Of a stretch of DNA of 55,074 bases, positions 35,008 through 43,818 are shown in pieces. A program made the position numbers and the translations under genes. The DNA lies in NCBI GenBank assembly GCA_944325595.1, contig CALVAQ010000012.1:1-55074 (forward strand), read 5' to 3'. The notes under the pieces were generated by a model, which saw only the letters and a list, made by a program, of their open reading frames with translations, made no database searches and had not been told where the DNA came from. Every line of letters starts with the position of its first letter. Position 1 is the stretch's first letter. This stretch comes from Candidatus Gastranaerophilales bacterium (lineage in GTDB: Bacteria > Cyanobacteriota > Vampirovibrionia > Gastranaerophilales > Gastranaerophilaceae).

Positions 35008-36534
35008 TTATTCTTTATTAATAAGATTAATTCCGTTAAATATCGCTTTTACGTTGGCATTTAGTGTATTTTTGTCTTTGCCTCTGGCAACAATTGTTTC
35101 TCCGTCAGGTGTTTCAAAATGAATTACGGTCATTGCTTCTGCGCCGGAACCGAAAATTTCACCGTCAAGCGCATACTGTCCGTAGTCAATCAGTTTTTGG
35201 ACAAAGCCTGCTTCTTTCAAAGCTGACAGACATGCATCGATAGGACCGTTACCCTGTGCATTTATGTCAAAAAACTCCGTTTTGTGGAAAAATTTGAGAT
35301 TAAACACGGTTTCAGACAGCTTTTCAAACGAAACTAGCCTGAAAGCACCTTTTACATTGAAAACTTCGTTAAAGTAAATATCGATAATATTTCTTGCCGG
35401 CAGTTCTCCGACTTTTTCCGCTGCTTCTTTTACTATCGGCGTGATGCGTACTGCCTCCTGAACTGTAATCGGATATCCGGCATCGGATATGATTTCATAA
35501 ACGGCTGTTTTGCCGGATTGACTTGTAAATCCGATTTTTTCATCATCTTTTCTTCCGATTAGTGTCGGATGGATAGGTCTGTATGCGCCTTTTTCCATAT
35601 CTTTTGTTTTTACGGCACCGTCTTGATGGATACCGCTTCTGTGTGCCAGCGCTTCAGGACCGATTAATGGCGCTTTTTCCGGTATAGCAACTTTTGACAT
35701 GTCAGAAACAAGAAGCGAAAGCTCATAAATATCGGACAAATTGAGAGGAACATCAACTCCGCTGTTATGCAGAGCAATTGCTACTTCGTAAATGTTTGTA
35801 TTTCCCGCACGCTCTCCGAGTCCGTTCAATGAACATTCCAGCTGTGTTGCACCTGCAAAATAACTTTCAACGGTAGCTGCCGTTGCCATTCCAAGGTCAT
35901 TGTGGCAGTGCACGGCTATTGTAATATCTTTTGGCAGAGCGTTGTATACTTTTTCCACCATGTCAACAAATGTCTTTATACGGGTTCTCTCAACCGTATT
36001 CGGCAGATTTATTACTGATGCTCCGGCTTTTACAACTTCCTGTAATGTTTCAATTACAAAATCAATGTTTTCCGAACAATCTCCGAAATGCTCTACAGAA
36101 AATTGGATTTGAGCATTGCTGCCCAGAGTTGTTATTTTTTCTTTTGCAAAAGAAACTGCTTCAATCGCTGTTTTTCTGACCTCCTGCGGGGATTTGTTCA
36201 ATACATATTTCATATTAAAAGGACTCATAGCAATAAAAGTATGAAGTCTCGGAATATTACAGCCTTTTAATGCTTCTATTCCCAAAATTATATCTTTTTC
36301 CACAGCTCTGGCAAGAGCACTTACAACAAGGTTTTGAGGCGAAATTTCAGCAAGTTTTTTTACCGCTTCAAAATCCATTTCGGAGGCAGCGGGAAATCCC
36401 GCTTCAACAGCCTGTACACCAAAGTCTACCAGTTTGTTAAAAATAAATTCTTTTTCTTTCAAATTCCATGGTTTTTTGAGCGACTGATTGCCGTCTCTGA
36501 GCGTAATGTCATAAAAAAAAGGCTGTCTTGTCAT
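35008..36534 (-). CDS. leuA: 2-isopropylmalate synthase
   Basis: 508 residues. The TIM-barrel catalytic domain (1-330) starts FFYDITLRDGNQS with the metal-binding Arg-Asp, and later has VHCHNDLGMATA and GLGERAGNTNIYE. A linker and a C-terminal LeuA allosteric domain (about 375-505) follow, so leucine feedback control is expected. It condenses acetyl-CoA with 2-oxoisovalerate in leucine synthesis. The other leu genes are not in the window. Homocitrate or citramalate synthase are less likely alternatives. Confidence 0.85.
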   Translation of the reverse strand: MTRQPFFYDITLRDGNQSLKKPWNLKEKEFIFNKLVDFGVQAVEAGFPAASEMDFEAVKKLAEISPQNLVVSALARAVEKDIILGIEALKGCNIPRLHTFIAMSPFNMKYVLNKSPQEVRKTAIEAVSFAKEKITTLGSNAQIQFSVEHFGDCSENIDFVIETLQEVVKAGASVINLPNTVERTRIKTFVDMVEKVYNALPKDITIAVHCHNDLGMATAATVESYFAGATQLECSLNGLGERAGNTNIYEVAIALHNSGVDVPLNLSDIYELSLLVSDMSKVAIPEKAPLIGPEALAHRSGIHQDGAVKTKDMEKGAYRPIHPTLIGRKDDEKIGFTSQSGKTAVYEIISDAGYPITVQEAVRITPIVKEAAEKVGELPARNIIDIYFNEVFNVKGAFRLVSFEKLSETVFNLKFFHKTEFFDINAQGNGPIDACLSALKEAGFVQKLIDYGQYALDGEIFGSGAEAMTVIHFETPDGETIVARGKDKNTLNANVKAIFNGINLINKE

Positions 36535-36666
36535 TTCATCTCCCCGTAAAAAGTTTTTTATATTATAAAATATTCATTCGGAAAATTACAATATATTGAT
36601 TAAAATTAAACAAAATAGGGTATAATATAACTATAAAAACAGATTTCGTAGTCACGGGAGCAAACA

Positions 36667-37269
36667 TTGGACAAATACAGTTTTTTAAAACCGTCAAACA
36701 AACTTGAAATTATAGTCGACAACAAAAGCTATTTTTGTACAATTTATTACGTTGATAATGAAAAAATAACCGTATTTTTTGATCAGCAGACAGACTTGCC
36801 GGAAAAAGAAATACAGATAAATATCTATGCTGAAGACGGTATATACAGTGCAACAAGCCGAATTCTCTCAAGCAACTATCTGAATGAAACAACATTTTAT
36901 ATGCTTTCTTTCCCTTCAAATATAAAACACTCTCAACGAAGAGAATACTTAAGAGCCGATATAGAAACAGATTTTGCTCTTATTGTTAATTTTGACGGGC
37001 AGGAAGTAAACAAAATTATTTCAACCACAAAAAACATCTGTGCAAAAGGGCTTGCTTTTATAGCTGACAAACAACTGGGTCCTTACAGCAGCCTGCAGGT
37101 AGACCTGTTCCTTGCCGGAAAAGAAATCAAAACCGATGCCGAGCTTGTTTATTCCACTCCTATCAGGATGGATAACACTTTCAAATTTTTGACAGCGGTA
37201 ACATTCACTACTATCAGTAAAGAAGAAATGAATTTTATTACTCTGCAATGTATGAAATTTAAAGAATAA
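36667..37269 (+). CDS. PilZ-domain protein (YcgR-like)
   Basis: 200 residues starting at a TTG with GGGAG six bases upstream; TATAAT lies at 36621-36626. An N-terminal YcgR-like beta domain (1-85) is followed by a PilZ domain (88-200). The c-di-GMP-binding RxxxR motif is present (Arg92-Arg96 in RREYLR). The second motif, normally (D/N)xSxxG, reads NICAKG (123-128), with Cys in place of Ser. It probably senses c-di-GMP to adjust motility or surface functions, with affinity uncertain because of that change. Confidence 0.8.
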   Translation: MDKYSFLKPSNKLEIIVDNKSYFCTIYYVDNEKITVFFDQQTDLPEKEIQINIYAEDGIYSATSRILSSNYLNETTFYMLSFPSNIKHSQRREYLRADIETDFALIVNFDGQEVNKIISTTKNICAKGLAFIADKQLGPYSSLQVDLFLAGKEIKTDAELVYSTPIRMDNTFKFLTAVTFTTISKEEMNFITLQCMKFKE

Positions 37270-37319
37270 ATTATTTTTAAAACATTGCCATATTCTTTGA
37301 AATTTGAAATAATTTTCTT

Positions 37320-38801
37320 ATGAAAAATTATTTTAAAACCATATTGCCATTATTGATACTACTTGCTGCAGCAATTCCGGCAAATGCTTTGCAGATTGTT
37401 TATCCCAAAACACCGAATACGGAAGTTAGCGCCGCTTCGACATTTTTTGTCGGAAATACAAATCCTGAAGCCTCTTTAAAAATCAACGACAAAGAAGTTA
37501 AAATTTTTGACAACGGTTCTTTTGTTGAGGTAGTTCCTCTAAAAGACGGCTTTAACAGAATAATCATTGATTCAAAAGCCGGAACGGAACACGATATTAT
37601 GACTTATATAATAAAAAGAGTTCCGCCCAAAAGTCTTACTATTCCCGAAGCAGAGCTGATAGAATTTCCGCAGAATGAATTTATTTATGCAGCAACAGTA
37701 AAAGGCAATACTCCTTTGCGTGCCCAGCCGGATGAATATGCACAACGCATTACACATCTGGACAGCAACACCGTTCTTATGATTAACGGCAAAAAAGGCG
37801 ACTTTTTCAGAGTTTCTCTTACACCTGAGAAAAATGTCTGGGTCAGAGCAGACAGTGTAGTCACTTATTCGACAATAAATTCAAAAATGCTTGCCAATAT
37901 TGATACCGTGTCGGTTTGTGAGGATGCACTCTTTGAATATATAAAAACAAAAATCTCTTTTGCCGCTCCTTACAAAATAACAGAAACGGATACCGGTCTT
38001 TCCGTTGATTTGTATAATATAAAAGAAAACAACGCCGACACAACTCTTTTTAAACCGACATCAACACTTAAAAGTCTTGCAATAAATCAAATTGCACCGG
38101 AAAATAAATCAACATATTTTGTAGAACTCAACCACAGACTCTGGGGATACGATGCATATTATGAAAACGGTTATTTTGTTATAAAAATAAGAAAAAAACC
38201 GCAAATTGATGCAAAACAGCCGCTAAAAGGTTTGACTGTTGCGCTTGATGCAGGTCATGGTGCTGACGATGCCGGTGCAATAGGACCTACTGGTGTAAAA
38301 GAAAAAGATATAAATCTTGATATTGCAAACAGACTCAAATCTGTACTGGAAAAAGCCGGTGCCTCTGTCGTAATGACAAGAGAGGATGATACAAATCCGC
38401 AATTGTATGACAGGATTAAAACAGCAAAAGAAAGTAATGCGCTTTTTTTGATTAGTCTGCATGCAAACGCACTGAAAGACGGAGGAAATCCATACGAAAA
38501 ACACGGAACCGCAGTATTTTATTACAATGCGCAAACAGTGGATTTTGCCAAAATAATCAGAGATACCCTGACAAAAGAACTCCAAACAAAAGATGACGGT
38601 GTCGGAATGTACAGTCTTGTTGTAACAAGACCAACCATGCCTTTGAGTGTGCTTGTTGAGGTTGCATATATGATTCATCCCGAAGAATACAAAATGCTGC
38701 TTGATGAAAAATTCAGACAAAAGTCCGCAGAAGCAATAAAAAATGCCCTTGAAACTTATGTAAAAACCAATTGCACAGTCAGCGGAACTAATTATCAATA
38801 G
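37320..38801 (+). CDS. N-acetylmuramoyl-L-alanine amidase (Amidase_3)
   Basis: 493 residues with a signal peptide (cleavage about residue 23). Residues about 120-185 form an SH3-like domain (TVKGNTPLRAQPDEY...VWVRADSV), residues about 195-295 are AMIN-like, and the C-terminal 190 residues are the zinc amidase. Zinc ligands are in VALDAGHGADD and KEKD, plus SLHANA; the catalytic Glu is in LVEVAYM. It cleaves the bond between muramic acid and the stem peptide in the periplasm. Ribosome binding sequence is weak. Located just before a strong promoter for the next gene. Confidence 0.93.
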   Translation: MKNYFKTILPLLILLAAAIPANALQIVYPKTPNTEVSAASTFFVGNTNPEASLKINDKEVKIFDNGSFVEVVPLKDGFNRIIIDSKAGTEHDIMTYIIKRVPPKSLTIPEAELIEFPQNEFIYAATVKGNTPLRAQPDEYAQRITHLDSNTVLMINGKKGDFFRVSLTPEKNVWVRADSVVTYSTINSKMLANIDTVSVCEDALFEYIKTKISFAAPYKITETDTGLSVDLYNIKENNADTTLFKPTSTLKSLAINQIAPENKSTYFVELNHRLWGYDAYYENGYFVIKIRKKPQIDAKQPLKGLTVALDAGHGADDAGAIGPTGVKEKDINLDIANRLKSVLEKAGASVVMTREDDTNPQLYDRIKTAKESNALFLISLHANALKDGGNPYEKHGTAVFYYNAQTVDFAKIIRDTLTKELQTKDDGVGMYSLVVTRPTMPLSVLVEVAYMIHPEEYKMLLDEKFRQKSAEAIKNALETYVKTNCTVSGTNYQ

Positions 38802-38803
38802 TG

Positions 38804-38832
38804 TTGACAGTTATATTTTCCGGTGATACAAT
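38804..38832 (+). promoter_or_regulatory. Near-consensus sigma-70 promoter
   Basis: TTGACA (38804-38809), a 17-base spacer and TACAAT (38827-38832): the best match to the vegetative promoter consensus noticed in the window. A 7-bp hairpin (ACAACAC/GTGTTGT, 38861-38878) lies in the expected 5' leader of the following gene. Confidence 0.8.
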
Positions 38833-38935
38833 ATAAAAAATTTATGTTTAAGACCGAAATACAACACAAAAGTGTTGTGCAGCAAGGGTTTTAGACTTTA
38901 TTTTTTAACTGTAATCAGAAAAATATAGGGGAAAA

Positions 38936-39514
38936 ATGGCTGTTTCAATTGTTACAATGAATACAGAACCTAAAAACACAAGCATACTTAAAACCACTGC
39001 TATCGGCGGTGCTGCGGGTGTTGCCCTCAGATATCTTAAGCCTGTTTCTCAAAACGAAGTTGATACTGTTTTGTTCGGAGAATTTAATACTTTAAAAGAA
39101 AACAATATCAAAACAGTAAAAAAAGCTGTACTTGAAGAAACAGAACAAATGATTTCAAAAGACAGAAACAATACGGCTCTAAAACTTTTCCTTGAAAGAC
39201 TTGAAGCAACCGTTAAATACGAAACAGCAAAAGAATACAACAATACAGCGGCACAAAAAGATGCTGTAGATATTGCAAAAAAAGTTAAAACAACATTAAA
39301 AAATTCTTCTGATGAAATAAAAACAGCATACAAAGAACTGGTCAAAAAAGCTTTTAACAAAGCAAAAGCATCAAAATTTTTGTCAGAAAGCAATATAAAA
39401 CAAACCGTAAAACAGTCCAGACCGGTTTCCGCTTACTTGCTTCCCGGAATTTTTCTTGGTGCTTTGTGCGGTTATATCTACAATGTAGTCGGCACTATCA
39501 GCAAAGACCAATAG
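38936..39514 (+). CDS. Hypothetical protein with N- and C-terminal hydrophobic segments
   Basis: 192 residues with no recognised domain. A weak hydrophobic segment (about 20-35, TTAIGGAAGVALRY) and a stronger one near the C-terminus (about 168-185, YLLPGIFLGALCGYIYNVVG) flank a long Lys/Glu-rich, probably helical middle. GGGG precedes the ATG. Driven by a near-consensus promoter with a roughly 100-base leader, so probably well expressed. Likely lineage-specific; function unknown. Confidence 0.75.
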   Translation: MAVSIVTMNTEPKNTSILKTTAIGGAAGVALRYLKPVSQNEVDTVLFGEFNTLKENNIKTVKKAVLEETEQMISKDRNNTALKLFLERLEATVKYETAKEYNNTAAQKDAVDIAKKVKTTLKNSSDEIKTAYKELVKKAFNKAKASKFLSESNIKQTVKQSRPVSAYLLPGIFLGALCGYIYNVVGTISKDQ

Positions 39515-39691
39515 TTTTTACGGGAACAATATCCTCAATTTTTAGATTAAATACGGCTGGATTTAGATAATTCGGCAAATACGTTATTTTAACATATCAA
39601 ATTTTTTACGGACATACTTTATATTTGCCTATCTTTTTATTTTTGATATAGAATTAAACTATCAATTAGACTTTAGGGATTGAATAAAAGT

Positions 39692-41053
39692 ATGATAAAA
39701 AAGGTTTTAATAGCAAACAGAGGCGAAATAGCCGTCAGAATAATAAGAGCCTGTAAAGAACTCGGAATAAAAACAGTTGCCGTATATTCTCAAGCAGATG
39801 CTGATTCTTTGCATGTAAGTCTTGCAGATGAAGCATACTGTATAGGACCTGCACAGAGTGCAAAAAGCTATTTAAATATACCGGCAATTATATCAGTTGC
39901 TTTGACCAGCGGAGCTGATGCAATCCATCCCGGATACGGTTTTATGTCAGAACGTGCAGATTTTGTAGATATTTGTACTGACCACGGTATAAAATTTATC
40001 GGTCCGTCTGCCGAAGCCATGAGAAAAATGGGTGACAAAGCTACCGCCAGAAAAACCATGACAGCAAACGGTGTACCGGTTACTCCGGGCACAGACCTCG
40101 TTGATGACATGGAAGCAGCAAAAGAATTTGCCGCAAAAGCAAAATATCCCGTTATTGTCAAAGCCACAGCCGGCGGCGGCGGAAAAGGCATGAGAATAGC
40201 AAACAACGCCGATGAGCTTGAAGAAGCTATCACCCTGTGCCAGACAGAAGCACAAAATGCATTCGGAAACGCCGGTGTTTATATTGAAAAATATATTATC
40301 AATCCCAGACATATTGAAGTTCAAATTATTGCAGACAGCTACGGAAATGTTGTTCACCTCGGTGAAAGAGACTGTTCCGTTCAAAGAAGACACCAGAAAC
40401 TTCTTGAAGAAGCTCCTTCTCCCGCTATTGATGAAGAAACAAGAAAAGCAATGGGTGCCGCAGCCGTAACAGCAGCAAAAGTAATCGGATACGAAGGTGC
40501 CGGTACAATTGAATTTTTGTTAGACCACGACGGCAGCTGGTATTTTATGGAAATGAATACACGTATTCAGGTTGAACACTGTGTATCCGAAATGATTTCC
40601 AGTGTTGATTTGTTAAAAGAACAAATCCGGGTTGCTGCAGGTGAAAAACTCTCCTTCACTCAAGATGACATCGTTTTGAGAGGTCATGCCATTGAATGCC
40701 GTATCAATGCAGAAGATGCCGACAAAGATTTTATGCCATGCCCCGGAGAAATTAAAGGTTATATAGCTCCCGGCGGTTTCGGTGTCAGAGTTGATTCACA
40801 TTCTTACACAGGATATAAAATTCCACCGTATTACGACTCAATGATAGGAAAATTGATTGTTTGGGGGCGTGACAGAGAAGATGCAAGAAAAAGAATGCTC
40901 CGTGCTCTTGATGAATATGTAATTCTCGGCATAAAAACTACAATTCCTTATCACAAGAGAATTTTAACAAATGATGTGTTTATTTCCGGCAACTTTAACA
41001 CCGGATTTATACAGGAGCACATGACACCTAAAGCTGAAACAGACAAAGAGTAA
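39692..41053 (+). CDS. accC: Biotin carboxylase subunit of acetyl-CoA carboxylase
   Basis: 453 residues from the ATG, giving the standard start [17 protein letters not shown]; an in-frame TTG at 39680 is possible. ATP-grasp enzyme with the glycine-rich loop [24 protein letters not shown], and [10 protein letters not shown] containing the catalytic residues. It carboxylates biotin on AccB using ATP and bicarbonate. Unusually it is paired with thrB rather than accB. AGGG is 14 bases before the ATG, which is far. Confidence 0.95.
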   Translation: MIKKVLIANRGEIAVRIIRACKELGIKTVAVYSQADADSLHVSLADEAYCIGPAQSAKSYLNIPAIISVALTSGADAIHPGYGFMSERADFVDICTDHGIKFIGPSAEAMRKMGDKATARKTMTANGVPVTPGTDLVDDMEAAKEFAAKAKYPVIVKATAGGGGKGMRIANNADELEEAITLCQTEAQNAFGNAGVYIEKYIINPRHIEVQIIADSYGNVVHLGERDCSVQRRHQKLLEEAPSPAIDEETRKAMGAAAVTAAKVIGYEGAGTIEFLLDHDGSWYFMEMNTRIQVEHCVSEMISSVDLLKEQIRVAAGEKLSFTQDDIVLRGHAIECRINAEDADKDFMPCPGEIKGYIAPGGFGVRVDSHSYTGYKIPPYYDSMIGKLIVWGRDREDARKRMLRALDEYVILGIKTTIPYHKRILTNDVFISGNFNTGFIQEHMTPKAETDKE

Positions 41054-41058
41054 AAAAT

Positions 41059-41988
41059 ATGAAAGTTAGTGTAAAAGTTCCTGCTACAACAGCAAATCTT
41101 GGTCCGGGTTTTGATTGTCTGGGTCTGGCATTACCTATTTACAACACAATTACCGTTGAAGAAACAATAATGCCCGGTACCGGCATTGAAATAAATATTA
41201 TAGACGAAACTCATGAGCAGGATCTTTTATCCGTGCCTACAGATGAAAACAACATCGTTTACAAAGCTATTGAGCTTTTGTATAACTCAATCGGACAAAC
41301 TCCGAGCGAATTGAAAATCACAATAAAAACACAAATTCCTATAGCAAGAGGTCTTGGCAGTTCCGCTGCGGTAATAGTCGGCGGACTGATAGCAGCAAAT
41401 GAGCTTTTGGGCAGACCTGCAGATGAAGCGGCTTTGCTGTCTATCGCAACAGAGATAGAAGACCATCCTGACAATATCACACCGGCTGTCGTCGGAGGTT
41501 TTGTTGTTGCATCAATAGAAGACGACGGAAGTGTTGTTTACTCAAAAATGAATTGGCCGAAGGATTGGAATATCACTGTGTGTATTCCCGATTATGAACT
41601 TGCCACAAACATTGCCCGTTCCGTACTTCCGCAGGAAGTTCCGAGAAAAGATGCTATTTTCAATCTCAAACATACAGCTATGCTGGTTCAGGCAGTAAAC
41701 ACTCACGATGAAAAACTCATGAAAATTGCTCTGAATGACAAACTTCATCAGCCATACAGAGAAAAACTTATACCGGGTTTTGCTGAAATCAAAGAAGCTC
41801 TAAAACACGAAGAAAATGTTCTCGGTGTTGTAATTAGCGGAGCCGGACCGGCTGTGCTTGTTATTTCAAGCGGAAACAACCTTTCTAAAATAAGAGAAAC
41901 CGTTTCAAAAGTCTGGGAAGAATTGAATGTAAAATCAAAAATCCTGACTCTTCAAGTTGAAGAAAACGGTGCACAGGTCATTGAATAA
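41059..41988 (+). CDS. thrB: Homoserine kinase
   Basis: 309 residues of the GHMP kinase family. The start VKVPATTANLGPGFDCLGLAL and the ATP loop IARGLGSSAAVIVGG are diagnostic, and the third motif GVVISGAGPAVLVI is near the C-terminus. It phosphorylates homoserine in threonine synthesis. It starts five bases after accC and is probably co-transcribed; no other thr gene is nearby. Confidence 0.94.
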   Translation: MKVSVKVPATTANLGPGFDCLGLALPIYNTITVEETIMPGTGIEINIIDETHEQDLLSVPTDENNIVYKAIELLYNSIGQTPSELKITIKTQIPIARGLGSSAAVIVGGLIAANELLGRPADEAALLSIATEIEDHPDNITPAVVGGFVVASIEDDGSVVYSKMNWPKDWNITVCIPDYELATNIARSVLPQEVPRKDAIFNLKHTAMLVQAVNTHDEKLMKIALNDKLHQPYREKLIPGFAEIKEALKHEENVLGVVISGAGPAVLVISSGNNLSKIRETVSKVWEELNVKSKILTLQVEENGAQVIE

Positions 41989-41998
41989 TAAAATTTTT

Positions 41999-42027
41999 CT
42001 TATCACGAAATTTTTTTCGGATAATTT
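41999..42027. repeat. Lone right end of the dispersed repeat, forming a hairpin
   Basis: CTTATCACGAAATTTTTTTC followed by GGATAATTT matches the right end of the repeats at 5191, 9656, 47309 (inverted) and 53175 (inverted). It folds as TTATC-CGAAA against TTTCG-GATAA and sits exactly between the convergent genes thrB and the flavoprotein, so it probably acts as a two-way terminator. Confidence 0.5.
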
Positions 42028-43228
42028 ATAACAATGCCTGTCCGGCTATGTAGCCTGTACTCCAGCAATTTTGAAGGTTAAATCCGCCCGTGAGTCCGTC
42101 TATATCAAGAACTTCTCCGCAAAAATAAAGACCTTTTATTATTTTTGATTCAAGTGTTTTTGATTCAATTTCTTTCAAATCAACACCACCGGCTGTCACT
42201 ATCTCTTCGCCTTTTGTTACCGCTGTTGCATGGAACATAAAATCTGTCACTGTTTTTGAGATTTTTGTTCTGTCTGTTTTTGTCAATTGTCCGGCTTTTG
42301 TTTTCGGATTTATTTTCTGTGTTTCAAAAAGTTTGAAAGCCAGATTTTTTGGCAAATAATCGCATAACACGTTTGCCGCTTCTTTTTGCGGGTTATTCTT
42401 CAGTTTTTTCAAAAATTCTTCATCAAAAGTTTCAAAATCTTTGTTCACAAGGTTGAAAGAAATCAAAAGAGGATTTACCCCGTCAAAATCAATATATGCG
42501 CAGTAAGAAGATATTTTGTATACAACCGGACCGGATATGCCTTTGTGTGTAAACAAAAAATCTCCCGAAACGGTTTTTACTTTTTTGTTTTTAAAAAAAA
42601 CAGTAGCGGTCAGATTTTTTAAACTTACACCCGACAAATCTGTATAGTCTTTTTCTTTTGTCACAAGAGAGCTCAAAGAAGGTTTCATTTTAATGATATT
42701 GTGTCCCAAATTTTGAGCCAATTTTTGACCTGTACCTCTTCCGCCGGTTGATACAACTATTTTGTCAAAAGTATAGGAATTTTTGTTTGTTTTAAGTTTA
42801 AAAATATCGTTTTCTTTTTTGAGTTCAATTACATTTTCAAAAATCTTTTTTATATTTTTATTTTTTTCAATTTCTTTTAAAAGAGTTGTTTTTACTTCTT
42901 TTGAAGAGTTTGACTCAGGAAAAATTCTCAAATCATCTTGAGTATAGGTTTTTATACCTATTTTTTCAAAAAAATTTACCGTTTGAGCTGTTGAAAATCT
43001 CGAAAAAATACTGTACAAAAATTTTTCGCCTCTCGGGTAATATTTTGCAAGTTCTTTAAAATTGTATTCGGCAAAAGCAAGATTACATCTTCCGCCGCCT
43101 GTCGGTAAAAGAGTATTGAGAATAATACCTTTATCAAAAATATAAATCAGATTTTCGTTGTTTTGTGCCGCAAACAGTGCCGCTGTAACACCCGCAGGTC
43201 CGCCGCCTATTATTGCAATTTTAGTCAT
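42026..43228 (-). CDS. NAD(P)/FAD-dependent oxidoreductase, HI0933/YhiN family
   Basis: 400 residues. The Rossmann FAD-binding motif IAIIGGGPAGVTAALFAA opens the protein, followed by LLPTGGGRCNLAF and, near the end, YFCGEVLDIDGLTGGFNLQN, the family hallmark. Members are cytoplasmic flavoproteins of uncertain substrate. It overlaps the folK gene by eight bases, so the two are translated from one mRNA. Confidence 0.92.
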   Translation of the reverse strand: MTKIAIIGGGPAGVTAALFAAQNNENLIYIFDKGIILNTLLPTGGGRCNLAFAEYNFKELAKYYPRGEKFLYSIFSRFSTAQTVNFFEKIGIKTYTQDDLRIFPESNSSKEVKTTLLKEIEKNKNIKKIFENVIELKKENDIFKLKTNKNSYTFDKIVVSTGGRGTGQKLAQNLGHNIIKMKPSLSSLVTKEKDYTDLSGVSLKNLTATVFFKNKKVKTVSGDFLFTHKGISGPVVYKISSYCAYIDFDGVNPLLISFNLVNKDFETFDEEFLKKLKNNPQKEAANVLCDYLPKNLAFKLFETQKINPKTKAGQLTKTDRTKISKTVTDFMFHATAVTKGEEIVTAGGVDLKEIESKTLESKIIKGLYFCGEVLDIDGLTGGFNLQNCWSTGYIAGQALL

Positions 43229-43727
43229 GTTTTCTTGTTCCGTAAAGATACACGTCTTCTACTTCTTCTAATTCATCATACAATTGTGAAACTGTTTTTT
43301 TCAAGACAGGATGCACAAAGTCAGGAACAAGTTCCAACAACGGAACAAGAACAAATGCCCTGAGATGCATATATTTGTGAGGAACTGTCAAAAAATCAGA
43401 GTTTATTGTTTCATCATCATAAAAAATTATATCTATATCAATCGGTCTTTCGCCCCAATGGCGTTCTTTATCCCTGTTTCTGCCGAGAGTTTTTTCTATA
43501 TTCTGACATTTAACCAGCAAATCCTGTGGACTGAGTTTTGTTTTTACTTCTACTGCAATATTTAAAAACCACCTCTGGTCTTTTATTCCCCATGGTTCTG
43601 TTTCGTACAATGCCGAAGTTCTTATTATTGAAGTATTTTCAATCATGTTTAAAAAACTTACCGCCTGTTCGATAAGTTTAAAACTGTCACCGGAGTTTGA
43701 ACCTAAACATAAATATGCAATAGACAT
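43221..43727 (-). CDS. folK: 2-amino-4-hydroxy-6-hydroxymethyldihydropteridine pyrophosphokinase
   Basis: 168 residues, HPPK family. The start AYLCLGSNSGDS, the segment ALYETEPWG and the metal-binding GERPIDIDIIFYDD are diagnostic. It transfers pyrophosphate from ATP to the pterin in folate synthesis. Other folate genes are not adjacent. The start at 43727 is upstream of all conserved sequence and leaves a typical length. Confidence 0.94.
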   Translation of the reverse strand: MSIAYLCLGSNSGDSFKLIEQAVSFLNMIENTSIIRTSALYETEPWGIKDQRWFLNIAVEVKTKLSPQDLLVKCQNIEKTLGRNRDKERHWGERPIDIDIIFYDDETINSDFLTVPHKYMHLRAFVLVPLLELVPDFVHPVLKKTVSQLYDELEEVEDVYLYGTRKHD

Positions 43728-43818
43728 AGAGATATATTATAATTTTTTTTTGTTTAATACAACAAAAATTATAAACAATTTATATTTTTCAATCTAATCA
43801 AATCATCATCAAAAACTT

